Shown in pieces: positions 1 through 11,667 of a DNA stretch of 64,000 nucleotides (position 1 is its first letter; every line of letters begins with the position of its first letter). Source of the stretch: Artemia franciscana (taxonomy: Eukaryota > Arthropoda > Branchiopoda > Anostraca > Artemiidae); assembly GCF_032884065.1 (NCBI RefSeq), contig NC_088863.1, forward strand, positions 43,072,310 to 43,136,309, in the 5' to 3' direction. Both the position numbers and the translations under genes were made by a program. The notes beneath the pieces are model-generated. The model worked only from the letters and a program-made list of their open reading frames with translations, was not told the DNA's origin and ran no database searches.

Positions 1-545
1 CACAGGAATAAGAGTATCAGCTTGGAGACTGCCCCCCCCCCTGAAGGTGAAATTGAACTCACTGGGTTAGATGTGTACAAGGAGTTGAGTAAAATAAAAA
101 CAGCAGTCTCAAATTTTCCTTGCGAAATCCCTGAAAAACTTTTCCATGAATTTGCAATTTTCCTCGCCCTACCTTTTTCCACTCTGATTAATCAGGGACC
201 CTTCCATACTATATACTGCTCACCTAAAGCACAACCTAGAGTCAGTGCAGAAAAGGGCAGTTAGGATTATCCTGGGATGTAGTGATATTTCCTAGCAATA
301 AGCACTCAGTAAACTTAAAATCCAGTGCCTTGAGCAAAGACTGAGCAGTCTCATCATGAGATTTAGAAAAGCGTTGCTGTCAAACCCAACCCTCAGTGAT
401 TTTCTCCCCGCATATGCCCCACCAAACAGAAAAACCAGACAAAAACTCAAACTGACACCTATATGTGCATGAACAAACCAATACTGTAATTCACTTGTGC
501 CATTTTTACGTCTATGTTTACCATGTAATGTTGTACCTTTTTCCA
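1..545 (+). mobile_element. Non-LTR retrotransposon (LINE) 3' fragment, decayed
   Basis: The plus-strand translation contains a reverse-transcriptase upstream segment (22-264, with 'LDVYKELSKIKT' then 'IPEKLFHEFA') and then, in another frame, the C-terminal LINE signature 'NLESVQKRAVRIILG' near 226-276, followed by 'CLEQRLSSLIMRFRKALLSN' around 330-380. Such 'LE.VQKRA.RIILG' stretches are typical of the end of LINE polyproteins downstream of the RT. In-frame stops (for example near 291) and at least one frame change show the copy is dead. It continues off the left edge of the window. The clade cannot be set from this fragment. Confidence 0.7.
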
Positions 546-1013
546 CGTCTATGTTTGACAGATAATGTTTTTGCACCTATAAATTAGCCAAGAGCTACGA
601 AAGTTGTGACATTCATACAACTTAACAATCTGAAGCCCAGAAGTGTTGAATAATAAAAGGTAAACCAGCAAATTGAATGCATCCCAAAAAAAAATGTAGT
701 TGTTTTCAAGTAGGTTTGTTTTCTTTGTTTGGACTCCTGGATATAAATAAATATAGGTGCATCCACAATTTTTCCGATTGAGCCAGGCATGAGCCGAGGA
801 TCAATGATAGACTAAATTTCATCCTTCTTTGTATTCATTTTTCACAATTTTAGCTTTTTCTTAATCAATTAAAAAATTAACTTCAAAATGCACTAAGCTA
901 TTTTTTCAATATAGAACATCTGTTGTTGCCCCAAGTTCCCTTTCCCATAAGCATGCTTTTGAGTTGTAATAATAGTCGTTTTGTTATTTAAGGAGAAATT
1001 TTAACATTTAAAT
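546..1013. other. Unannotated AT-rich DNA
   Basis: No coding pattern, RNA gene or repeat structure is recognised here. The short minus-strand ORFs show no family resemblance. Confidence 0.5.
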
Positions 1014-2381
1014 AACAAGAGCTAAGAGCGCATATGGCACTTGTGACGAGGCTGGAAGAACCAAGAGCCAAGAGCTCATATGATATGACCTTTACCAAAA
1101 TTCTAAGAATCAATAGATGGATTTAAATGTAAAATCAGAGGCTTAATGCTGGTCGGGATTTAAAATAAGAGCTCTGAGTCACGAGGTCCTTCTAAATATC
1201 AAAATTCACTATGATCCGATTACCCACTCATAAGCTACAAATATCTCATTTTTTCTAATCCTTTCCTCTCCCTTCAGCCCCCCAGATGGTCGAATCAGGG
1301 AAAACGACGTTATTAAGTCAATTTGTGCTGCTCCCTGACACGCCTACCAATGTTCATCGTCCTAGCAGGTCCAGAAGCACCAAACTCGCCAAAGCACTGA
1401 ACCTCACCCCCTAACTCCCCCAAAGAGAGCGGATCCAGTATGGTTACGTCATCACGTATCTACGACATTTACTTATTCTACCCTCCAAGTTTCACCCCGA
1501 TTTCTCCAGTCTAAGCGTTTTCCAAGATTTCCGGTTTCCCCTTCCAACTCCCCCAATTTCAACAGATCTGGTCGGGATTTGAAATAAGGGCTCTGAGACA
1601 TGAGTTCCTTCTAATTATCAAATTTAATTAACATTCAGTCACCCGTTCTTAAGTTAAAAATACCTCAATTTTTCCAAATTAACACCCCCAGCTCCCCCAA
1701 AAAGAACGGATCCGTTCCAGTTATGTCAATCACGCATCTATAACTTGTGCGTATTCTTCCCATCAAGTTTCATCCCAATCTCTTCACTGAGAGTTTTCCA
1801 AGATTTCTGTTTCCTCCTCCAGCCCCCTATGTCCCCAGATCCGATTCGAATTGAAAATGGAGCATCTGAGACATACGATCCTTCTATATCAAGTTTCATT
1901 AAGATCGACCACCCGTTCATAAGATAAACGATACTTAATTTGCATGTTTTCCAAGAATTTCGGTTTTCCCTCCAACTCCCCCTAATGTCACCGGGTCTGG
2001 TTGGGATTTAAAATGAGAGCTCTAAAGCACAAGATCCCTCTAAATATCAAATTTCATAAAGATCTGATCACCCGTTTGTAAGCTACAAATACCTCATTTT
2101 TTATAATTTTTCCGAATTACTCCTCCTCCTCCCCACTCCACCAAAGAGAGTGGATCAGGTCTGGTTATGTCAGTCTTTATCTTGGACTTGTGCTTATTTT
2201 TTCCACCAAGTTGCATCCTGATCTCTTTGCTTTAAGCATTCTCCAAGATTTTCCAAGCATTTTCCTTACCTGGAAGTGCATAAACTAGCAAAACCAGGAC
2301 AGACAAGACAGACTGACAGAACAACCGACAGAATTTGCGATCACTATATGTCACTTGGTAGATACCAAGTGCCATAAAAAA
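1014..2381 (+). mobile_element. Family A repeat, copy 1
   Basis: The left end is 'aacaagagctaagag' followed by 'catatggcacttgtgac' near 1030. The body holds several monomers, each with a C-rich tract, 'gttatgtcaatcacg', 'aagtttcatcccgatc', 'tttccaagatttc' and 'gtcgggatttaaaataag'. Near 2300 there is a GACAGAC-rich tract. The right end is a hairpin 'cacttgg'-'ccaagtg' (2352-2370) followed by 'ccataaaaa'. The element lies just downstream of the NDK 3' end. No protein-coding capacity is seen, so it is probably non-autonomous; the superfamily is unknown. Confidence 0.75.
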
Positions 2382-2464
2382 TACATATGAGTATTAAAGC
2401 TTTCATACAAAGGACACCTGAGAAAAAACCAGCTCGATTTTAGTAAGAGATTTTGCATAGTGTA

Positions 2465-2470
2465 TTTATT
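2465..2470 (-). promoter_or_regulatory. Candidate poly(A) signal of the NDK gene
   Basis: The plus strand reads tttatt, which is AATAAA on the minus strand, 47 nt downstream of the NDK stop codon. The position and hexamer fit a cleavage signal; cDNA would be needed to confirm it. Confidence 0.6.
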
Positions 2471-2516
2471 GACGATTCAAGTGATTTTGCTTAAAACCTA
2501 GAAAAACTGTACCACT

Positions 2517-2767
2517 TTAATCTTCATATACCCAAGATTCTTCTGCTGGTTTCCAGCTAACTAGTTCCTCAGGTTTGAACCACAGGGCAATCTCCTTTTC
2601 TGCGCTTTCAACAGCATCTGAACCATGGCAAATATTTCGGCCAACTTGGATACAGTAGTCTCCACGGATAGTGCCAGGCTTAGAGTCAGCTGGGTTTGTC
2701 TCACCAAGCATTTGTCGACCAGTCTTGACAGCATTCAATCCTTCCCAGACCATAGCAACAACTGGGC
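2517..2767 (-). CDS. Nucleoside diphosphate kinase, coding exon 2 (C-terminal part)
   Basis: This exon encodes [17 protein letters not shown] and continues to the end of the protein, WVYED then TAA at 2517-2519. NDK moves the gamma phosphate from ATP to other nucleoside diphosphates through a phosphohistidine; it usually works as a hexamer. The active-site motif is visible as '[17 protein letters not shown]', where the His of CHGSD is the phosphorylated residue. '[16 protein letters not shown]' is the conserved nucleotide-binding segment. The acceptor is ATTACAG before GCCCAG; the codon split G|GC restores the family sequence [11 protein letters not shown]. The exon is 251 nt. Nothing suggests a defect. 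NDK identity is near certain; which paralogue it is cannot be told. Confidence 0.96.
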
Positions 2768-5249
2768 CTGTAATTAATAATGGCTGTAAAGCTACTTTAA
2801 CTATGTTATAAACTACAAAATACTTTCCTGACAATGAAAGAAGAAACAAATGTCTCAGAAAAATAAATAAAGGATACAGGATGCAAAACCACAAAAGAAA
2901 AAAAACGTATACAATGTTTCATTAATAAATATACCAGCCTTTTTCTGGTATATGGGGGGGGGGGGTAAAAATACTCTAACAATTTTTTCAAATAAATATT
3001 AACCCCCTTTATAAAACCCACTCAGATTTATAAGTCCCTTCCTCTACAAAGAAGTGTAGGTTTTGTTCTTGTCCTACCCTCTCTTTGTACATGGCTATCA
3101 GCCAAAATTACATCACTCGTCAATCTGCAGACAAGAGGTTGAACCAAACGCTTTTACTTTAATGGCTAAAATGAGGAAAGGATTACTTTGATAAGAATCT
3201 ACTGGCTGTATTGCCTGAAGTGTATATATACCAATTCTGTTCAAGTACTAAAGTCATTTATAACAATTAAAAGTGATTACTAATAAATCAAATTACAGAT
3301 TAGATACCAATTAACTATTAATAATTACTAGTGAGTACTTGATAAATGTATTCATTAATAAGGTCTTAAGCCAAACTGACAAACCATGAAATCACAAACA
3401 AACAAAAAATAGCAATGGGACTTTGGGTCAATGAAGTTGAGGGAAGAAAAATATATGGCATAAAGTATAGAAGAAACATGAAGTTAGAAGTTTATAAGAT
3501 GACTACAAAAATTATTTTGTAAGACCAGATAATGCACAAGCTAGAATACTATGTTACACAAAGCTATAGTAGATAAAAGCACATTCAATTAATATATAAT
3601 GCTTAATTAAAACATGATACACAAATATTTCACAAAGACAGTTGTCAAGAAGAGGTCTTTAATTTTAATAACTTAGGTATATTGCATAGCCAAGACTAAC
3701 AAAAATTACTTTACCATAAATGCTAATAACAACTAAATACCATAGCCCATTACATGTTTACGCATATAGCCTAATAGGCCACTAAAATAAAACTTAACAA
3801 CTTCTTTTCTGAAAGAAAAAAGGAGGGAATATAGTTGAAAGTCTTCTCCAATTAAGATTCTTGAACACGAAATAGTTTAGCCTACTCCCATAAGGTTGTC
3901 ATAATAGTGATATATATATTTTTTTTTTTTTTTTGAAACAAAATTAGTCAGCACTGCCACTAACAGAACAGATCCAGTACAAGAACTTATTTTGTTCCAA
4001 AATGTGAATTAAAGTAACACATCTATCCTCTTTTAACCACAAGACAAATTATCAAACAAAGAGTAAATAATTATGCCAATTTACAGAAGGGTTCTATGTA
4101 GAGTCATGTTTTAAATCCAGTTGGGGGGGGGGGGGGGAAATAAAAAATGCCATACTAATTTTTATTTCATGGTTTGCAGGCACTATGGTAGCATATGGAT
4201 TTAACTGCACTATTTTTTTTAGATTTTTATTTTTATGATGAATCAGATAATAAGGCACAAAATCAATATTCATAACCATCCAGTGCTACATTCAACTGTT
4301 ATTTATTGCAACAGAGAGAGAGCTAATATTTTTACCAAAAGATCCCCTTGCCATCAAGCCAAGCATAATAACATAATTAAAAACAAAACGTTGCTAAGGA
4401 TCTATAATGATAAGCCAAAGCCATATTGATTTATCTTTCTTCTTAATTATTTTCAGGCCTTGTAAATTTGTTATGAGTCAGGGAATCAACAGGTAAAAGC
4501 AATCCACAGATCACACATGTTAATAGTTGTAGAGTAGGATATGTACTTCAAATCACTTGAATAGCTTGTTATCTTAGTTTAGTAAAAACAAAAGAAAAAA
4601 AAATCAAAATGAGATTGGTCCAAAAATAGAGATTTTACCCAAAGATGACAAAATCATTTGAATATTGAACAGTAAAGTAATTTTTTGAGAAGCAAAACTA
4701 ATAAACTCCACATTAAAATCTACTTTAAGATCATTCTCAAATACACAAAATAATTCCTGTATTCGTTTTTATTATACCCCTGAAAACCAGTAGTGAAATC
4801 AAAGTGACCAACATATTTTCTTTTCCAATTTTTTACAATACTTTTTTTTTAGAGTAGAAATACTTTATTAGCAATCTGTCAAAGTTAAGAGAAAACTTTA
4901 GACAAATTGAATATCATAGTTCATTCTTTTTAGTAAATCTATTTTATTTACAGCTCATTGTTGCAAATATGTCTGACAGAAAAATGTTTGCACAATGTAA
5001 GAATTACAAGAATTACCCCAGAAACATCACTGAAGATTTTTTTTCAGAATAGGTATAGACAAGGAATTTTCCTAAGAAGGGACAATACTGAAAAAAATGA
5101 AATTTGAAATCTGACATATGTCAGAAGGGTTATGATAAAGTATTATTTGAGACACTAAGCTGACTCTCATGCTTTGTTATATATAGTTGGATAATCTATG
5201 AAAAACTTAAGTATGGTTAGATATTATTTTTTATTCTACAGAATATAAA

Positions 5250-6200
5250 ATTTTAGACATTGTCCATTGGGTATATTCCCCAAAAGCTAAAAGCCTGAGA
5301 AAATTTGCCTGGTTTTGAAAAAGGGTGATAACACCCCCAAAGAGTTAATTGATTGGAATGGAAATCCTACTCTCTGATTCGGCATATCAGAAAACCCTTG
5401 TGTAGGTATTTCAAGCTCCTTTCTAGAAAAATGTAGAATTTTGTATTCTTTTTTGCCAGATCACAGATGTGTATTTATTTAATAATATTTTTCTCTTATT
5501 TTTCCCAGTGTGATTGCATTGAACCAAGGGTAGAAGAAGATCTGGAGAGGGCTCATTTGGAATAAAATTGAAAGTTCTAGTGTCCTTCTTAAGTGACCTA
5601 AATGACTTAGTTTTTTAAACCCTTTCCTCTCTACAACATCTGAGCAAATTTTGAGAAAGGCATTGGCTTCAGCATATCTAAAGGATCCAGTAACTAAGCC
5701 CCTGGGGTAATATGATTCCCACAGCCTGTGGGGAAAGGCTCATAAGCTATTTAATTTGCTCTTTATCCCTATCCTTATATAGTGTTGTTATTAATAAATA
5801 TGCAAAACTTCTTGAGGTGGGGTTCCACGGGGAAAATTTTTTGAGGAGAGGAGAGCTTTCAGGGAAATTTTAAATGGGGGAGGGAAATTCTTGGCATGAT
5901 TTCAAAAACGTTCAAAAATTAAATTAAAAAAAAAAACTAGTTTTTCAAGTGAAAGTAAGGAGCAATATTAAAACCTAAAATTTTAAAGTTTGACTTTTTG
6001 TCACAACTGTTTATGTAAGACTGTTCAAACTGAAGGGTTTGTAAATTTGAAGAAAAAGCATTTTTGAAGAACTTTAGGACTTTAACATTAAGAGCAAGAG
6101 AGGAGAAAGTGATAGCCTCTTCATAAACAGAATAATTTTGGTTTGTTTCAGGTTTTAGTGTTGCTCTTTATTTCAGTGAAAAAAAATCGCTTTTTAATAC
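5250..6200 (+). mobile_element. Family B repeat, old degenerate copy
   Basis: It can be aligned by eye with the 59107-60630 copy: 'gcctgagaaaatttgcct' near 5294, 'ggcatatcagaaaaccc' near 5381, 'tttcaagctcctttctag' near 5409, 'gagagggctcatttgg' near 5544, 'gaaagttctagtgtcc' near 5569, and 'gaaagtaaggagcaatatt' near 5950. Many substitutions make this the most decayed B copy in the window. It sits in the NDK intron. Confidence 0.65.
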
Positions 6201-6623
6201 AATCCATAATTTAATTTAATAATTAATTTAATAGAGAACCTTAAGAACTATAGATGCAAATAGGTGCACAAGATTTTTTTTAAAGAAAAGATGAAAAGTT
6301 TCATAATGAGAGATTAATTTTGCCAAGACTTTATTTTTTTTTTTTTTTTTTTTATTTGAGAAGTTAATTCATGCACAGGTTAAGTGGCTATTGTTTGGAT
6401 TAGAGGACAGAACATGGATATCTACTGAGGAGAGCCAAGGGGTATGCTCTTCTCAGCTTATCTAAAACAGCTTATAACTTGTGGATTAAAAACCATTTAG
6501 CAAATATCAATAAAGATGCAAAATATATGAGGACTAAAGAGAAGTTGAAAAAAGTATTATTAAGCCAGAAAGGATGCTAAGGGAAATTGGCAAATTTGCC
6601 ATTAACCCCCTTATTAGTATTTT

Positions 6624-6855
6624 GAGTGAATATTACCTATAGAGCAAAGCAAATTAGTCCATGAGCCCTGTGGACAGCAGGGAAATGTCTGTATTCTACA
6701 TTTATTGAATAATTATTTTGCCTGAAGCCTGAAATAGCAAACAAAAAGTATTTCATAAATATGAACTAACAATTCAACCAATCAGAATACAGACCTCATC
6801 CTGCTACCCTCAGGCTCATAAACTAATTTGCTTCACTCTATTTGTAATATTCACT
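6624..6855. repeat. Inverted repeat with ~72-bp arms (foldback, possible MITE)
   Basis: The left arm (6624-6697, 'gagtgaatattacctatag' to 'tctgtattct') matches the reverse complement of the right arm (6784-6855, 'agaatacagacc' to 'gtaatattcac') over its whole length with about a dozen differences, around an 86-nt spacer. It has no coding capacity. Confidence 0.75.
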
Positions 6856-7507
6856 TGTGAGAATCACTATTCAACCAAATTTGTTTCATCAAGGCCCTCC
6901 CATAGCCAAAGAATCTTTTAAAACAAATTTAATCTTGAACTGAAAAACTGTATAATCTCTATTGTGTCAGAAGGCATTTCTTCAAATCAACAGAGCATAA
7001 ATGTAATATTTAACTAATCACTCTGATTCACCAGTTACTGGCTATTTTCAATTTGAAAGTGAAAGTGGATAATTAGAATTAATGGATGTGTTTTTTAATT
7101 ATCTTTTGACTTTCTACAATACAGAACTTACCAGTGATGACAAGAAATAGTATTAAAAATATATTTCATTCATATTGTACAACCCCAACATTTCCCTTAG
7201 CTTCAAAACCCTGCCTACTCTATGTATTTTTAGTTTGCCCCATAAAGGAGGGTCAACCAGAAATGAAGGCACTTCTAGAATTAGCATTTCTAAGTGCTCT
7301 AAACTGGAAACTATGCTGCTTTGCATTATAGTTTCACTAAACATTCACTGGATATATACATCAAAATAGGATAATTGGTATTTCCAGAGGTCCTTGTAGG
7401 AAAATCAATTAACTAAAAACTTCTAGTGTGTGATCTTTAAGAAGTTTAATATTAACCATACTGACGCATTGCTAAGGTTTTTAGCTATCCATTAATATAT
7501 GCAATTT

Positions 7508-7932
7508 GGTAAATATTTGCAATTCATATAATTGACTTACCAATAAAGTGAACCTACCACTTGATGCCTATTTTTATATTCTTTACAAATATAATAATTG
7601 CTTCTATTACAAGTTCAAATTTAAGCACTTTTTGAGCTCTTAAAAATGACAAATTTTCAAGTAAAGTATGAGTTAGGCCTATTGGTTATTTTTAACAAAT
7701 TAATACTACATTTTATCAGCATCATTTTCTTAGTTATTTTTGACAAAATTATGCTGTTTTCTCAGTGCCAAAATTACTTATAGGCTAGTTAGGTTAGGTC
7801 AAAAAGTTCTTAAATTAGAATTTGCAATTGAAGCAATTATTATAGGCCTATTTGTAAATAACATAAAAAAAAAACATTGAGTGGTATGTTCACTTTATTG
7901 GTAAGTCAATTATATGAACTGCAAAATATTTA
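7508..7932. repeat. Inverted repeat with ~55-bp arms, 420-bp foldback
   Basis: The left arm 7508-7563 ('tcatataattgacttacc', 'aataaagtgaac') is complementary to 7876-7932 ('gttcactttattgg', 'taagtcaattatatga'). The central ~36 bases are nearly perfect. A shorter inner pair, 'taggcctattgg' near 7675 and 'ataggcctattt' near 7842, suggests that the fold continues inward. Confidence 0.75.
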
Positions 7933-8158
7933 AACACAAGTCTTTTCAATTCCTATTTGGTAACAAAGTGTGAGGATTTTAGTTTGATAATTTTGCTCAA
8001 TTAGATACCATTTTTTACCCTAAGCCCTTTCCAAGAGAGCAAAAAGTAGCTTATCTAAGATTTTACTAGCCCTACAACTAGAATTGTAAACAAAGAACTA
8101 AAAAGGAAAAGGAAATAGACTAGTCCTAAATGCCATAGAAAAGACAAATAAGCCTTAC

Positions 8159-8372
8159 CAGATGCCATATACTTGACAAGACCAGGAAAGAATGGACGTG
8201 CAGACAAGTCAGCATAATGTTTTCGCAAAAGCTCTTCAGAGGGCTGAAGAAACTTCAATGCAACTAGTTTGAAACCCTTCTGTTCAAACCTTTTTATGAT
8301 TTCACCTACTAGTCCCCTCTGGACACCATCTGGCTTGATCATGATATAAGTACGTTCTCTATTTGCAGCCAT
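8159..8372 (-). CDS. Nucleoside diphosphate kinase, coding exon 1 (start of protein)
   Basis: This exon encodes [20 protein letters not shown] and continues to [11 protein letters not shown] plus the first base of a Gly codon (71 codons + 1). '[22 protein letters not shown]' is the NDK N-terminal signature; the Lys of IMIKPDGV is the conserved ATP phosphate contact. I chose the ATG at 8372-8370 because MAANRERT matches the usual eukaryotic NDK start and gives 154 aa, the normal length. An in-frame ATG at 8465 would add 31 residues, but a strong acceptor-like 'ctccttcttcag' ends 9 nt before the ATG, so that upstream stretch is probably a 5'UTR intron. The donor is TCTG|GTAAGG. Confidence 0.96.
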
Positions 8373-9082
8373 TTTTGGACTGAAGAAGGAGATAAGACCA
8401 AGTAGTGAGATTAGAATGATGGATTGAATGCGATAATCCAGCAGCCGAAATAATTCCGTTTTCAAGATGAATTAGTATATCACTCAATTCTTCTACAATT
8501 AATAAAAGGGCAGAGACGCAGCGTTGCAATTAAAGTGAAACCTAAGGACCTATCCTGAGCTGCGAAAATGTAGCATTTCAAAACATTAAGGGAGTTTTCA
8601 TTTTAGGAGCGTTTTTTACAATCCAACAAGAAATTTGCTTCTAGGGTATAGGTTTTTTTCATATGATTTAAGTAGAATTTCTCACAATTTCGTTCACTGG
8701 ATAGTTTCTCATTATCTCTGAGAGACTTGGGATTCACGTGAAATATACTAAATAACCTAAAAAGACAGCACAGTTATGTGTTTGAAACCATTATAAATAT
8801 TTACATCAGACTTAACCTATAACGATGAAATTCGAAGCTCAGGCGAACACAAAAACTTTGAATATGCTCCCTTCTCTTGTATCGGTACAGTAACTGTCAT
8901 TTAAATACAGGTTTTTTCTCCTTTGTTCAAAACAAAAAATCCCAGCTAAAAATTAACCCCAACCATGACTATTTTTAAATTTCTCAATCACGTGTTCGAT
9001 TAAGGCGATCTGAAACCAACCAAAATTCGTTTGTCTCTTCTTACCGTCGTTTCTGCAGTTAACTAGTCACACCAAGGTTGAC
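8373..9082. promoter_or_regulatory. NDK 5' region, possible divergent promoter interval
   Basis: This lies between the NDK ATG and the first ATG of a possible plus-strand gene. An acceptor-like sequence precedes the NDK ATG, implying a noncoding first exon somewhere here. No TATA box or initiator can be assigned with confidence. Confidence 0.3.
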
Positions 9083-9089
9083 ATGTACG
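9083..9089 (+). CDS. Possible first coding exon (ATG TAC G) of a divergent gene
   Basis: ATGTACG is followed by a consensus donor GTAAGG at 9090. Its phase fits the exon-like segment at 10264, giving Met-Tyr-Asp-Tyr-Glu-Trp across the join. The support is only this phase match and the donor quality; seven coding bases alone prove nothing. Confidence 0.25.
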
Positions 9090-10263
9090 GTAAGGCATCA
9101 TGAACATAGTAAGAAAATATCCCGAGGGGAGGTGGACAAGTGCTACCAAAATCTTCGTTTCCATCACAATTTAAATAGTAATGTTTCTCAAATGTCTACT
9201 TGTATGTATTGTTTTATATCTTATTTAATTTTTGAGAGGAAATATCCCCCCCCTTCCTGGTGTCCGAGCGAAACATTACCAGAAAAGACTTGTTCGAAGA
9301 ATTCGCAATGAAGGCCGTAGAAATGATGATTATAATCAATTTCAAATATTTCAAACCCCTCTCCTAATAAATATTTGGAGTTGGCTGAATGTCAGAGATA
9401 GTTATTTTCTTGAAGCTGTATTTTACGAAAATTAAACTTGAACACGAAGCGGGGATTAAAAAGGGAATATTATTCCTCCTTCCCATTTTATAAAGCCTTG
9501 GATGAAATAGTTCATAGTCACAAACTGTAAATAATGAGATACTGGTTTTTAATAAAAACAAAATATAAAAAACAACCTTTTTATTATAATATACGCAACT
9601 GGAAAATTAATTATTTGTGCTGATCCTAAATATGCACAATGTAATTAATATAAAGTAGCTCATTGAAAGTTATAAGAACGTAACAAATTGCATAAAGAAT
9701 GAAGCTGCACAAAAAGGGAGCGATATTGTTGGAAATTATGCATTACAATCCAATATGTTTGCAAACCTTCAAGGCATGGTATGCTAAATGTCAAATTTCC
9801 TATGTATATTACGATGTGAATGAATAATCAGATAACACATTTCGTATTTTTTGGGATGGCTTTGCTAAGAAATGTTAGAGACAGTACTAATAGATTAAAA
9901 AATTATAAGACCTCAGGTGCAGATAGTGCGATAAACAATTTTCTTTTTTTTAATATGGTGGTTACGAAGTTAGAGATGAATAGCTGAAACTCATGAATAT
10001 GTTTTTAAAAAGGGGAAGTACCAAGCTATGTTAGGAAAACTTTAACCAAACGCCATTATAAGAAAGGTGATAAGAGTGAGTGAGGCAAATATAGAGGCAT
10101 CAGCTTGGCTCCTGCAGGAAGCAAATTACTTAGTATGAGGCTACTTTTTAGAGTTAGAGATACTGCATATAAAGTTTTAAGATAAGAACACCACATTTTA
10201 TTGGTATATTAACAATTAAGATATGCCTGAATCATTAATTCCCTTTAGTCCTCAGTTTTACAG
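9090..10263 (+). other. Candidate intron or intergenic DNA
   Basis: No recognised repeat. A 67-codon open frame at 9232-9435 ('RAKHYQKRLVRRIRNEG' inside) resembles no family I know and lacks a clear splice context. Confidence 0.35.
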
Positions 10264-10391
10264 ATTATGAATGGGCGTCTGATTCAGCTGAAAGAACGGC
10301 TTTAGCAAAGGTCCCATCTTTGTACGGTATAGCAGATAAATACACTAAAGTAATCAACGCTATGCGCAAGAACAATGCTGCTCTGGTAAAG
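10264..10391 (+). CDS. Candidate internal exon of an unrecognised gene
   Basis: An open 42-codon stretch reads YEWASDSAERTALAKVPSLY, then GIADKYTKVINAMRKNNAAL, then VK. It is bounded by a pyrimidine-rich acceptor ending 'cagttttacag' and a donor AAG|GTATGA. The composition (charged, helical, few rare residues) is much more protein-like than nearby frames. The upstream phase (2 nt) fits the ATGTACG exon at 9083 and the downstream phase (0) fits the open frame at 11668. I do not recognise the family. It is on the strand opposite NDK and ACLY, so it belongs to neither. Confidence 0.45.
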
Positions 10392-11183
10392 GTATGAAAT
10401 TAGCTTGGTAGCTTGTTTGGAATTGAATCAGGAGTTAAGTTAGGTTGTTTTTTATGCCTATGTGTATTGGCAATTTTGACGGACTTTGTCTTAAGAAACA
10501 CGGAATCACTAAAATCACTAGACTATTTGAGCTTGTAAACAACATGAAAGTAAAAATTATTTGCGAATAACCTCTATTGTGTTGTACGCCTGCAGAAGGT
10601 AAGCTTCTTAAGTCACATTTGTGTGTAAAATTTAAACTTGTACACATCACAATAAATTTTTCAACCACCCCCAAATAAAATACGTACAATGGCAGTCATT
10701 CAGATAAGGCTATGCACAATATGAAATTACCTAACACAGTGGTGGCGTAGGCTTTTCTAGTTTACGTCAGTCGAGCCATTGGGTTATTGGACCCTTAAGC
10801 ATGTATACGAAAATGTGGTTTCGGTTGAGAGTTGCATTTTAGTTTAGTAGTGAGTTTTAAATATTTACCAAATACACAAGATATAGCAATTTTATTTCTT
10901 GTGAGCTCTTAAAACAACTCTGTGTTATGTTCTAGTGCCCCATTGTGTTGTAAAAACAAAAAGAAAAAAAAAAAGAAAAAAGAGAACACGTCAGTCCTAC
11001 CCATATAAAAAGTAATTTTCCTGGCTGTTCAGGGTGGGAGGCAGTAAGTTTGGCAGATAGAGGTTTTGATAATGATGATTCAAATGGTTTTCTTTTCTTT
11101 TCAATCTAACACCATTTTTAAAGAGTTTCAGGCTATTTTCCAAAATTCTCATAACCTTATTTTCGCAACAAAACTTTCGCAAG

Positions 11184-11368
11184 GGGTGCAGCACCACGTT
11201 TATTTGTAAACCCTTATTAGCCCTATGTCGCGTTTTTGTTGATATGTTGATCCAAAAGCCAAATGTCACTCAACCCGTTTATAGGGTCTGGGAAGGAGGG
11301 GGTGCATCACCACATTTATTTGTATACCCTTATTAGCCCTATGTCGCGTTTTTGTTGATATGTTGATA
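11184..11368 (+). repeat. Tandem duplication, ~115-bp spacing
   Basis: 'ggggtgcagcaccac' plus 'tttatttgta' plus 'acccttattagccctatgtc' plus 'gcgtttttgttgatatgttg' (about 11184-11253) recurs nearly unchanged at 11299-11368. The two ~70-bp copies differ at only a few bases, so the duplication is recent. A ~45-bp segment separates them. Confidence 0.8.
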
Positions 11369-11667
11369 AATAGAAACATGCTGAAAATACAAATTGTTTT
11401 CATAAAGTGTAAATGACGCTTTGATCTTTAGAGCTTTTAGGAGGCAATGGCCCTAATCCTGCTTGAGGTATTTTCTGTTCCTTTTAAGCTGGACTGGATA
11501 ACTCATTTTATTTTCTGTTCGTTTCAGGATTAATTGGCCCATCTATAACCGTATCTTTGTATGTTTGACCTGATCATTTATTTTAATTTCTGTTCGTGCT
11601 GGCTTTGAAAACTATTGAAAAGTTCTTAGGCTAAATCTCTCCTCCTCTCCCCCTCCATTGCATACAG

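Larger units (their letters stand above)
2768..8158 (-). other. NDK intron (5391 nt)
   Basis: GT-AG intron, donor G|GTAAGG at 8158-8153 and acceptor ACAG at 2771-2768. It contains G runs near 2954 and 4122, T runs near 3920 and 6332, a degenerate family B copy (about 5250-6200) and two long inverted repeats (6624-6855 and 7508-7932). The rest shows no coding pattern. Confidence 0.9.
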
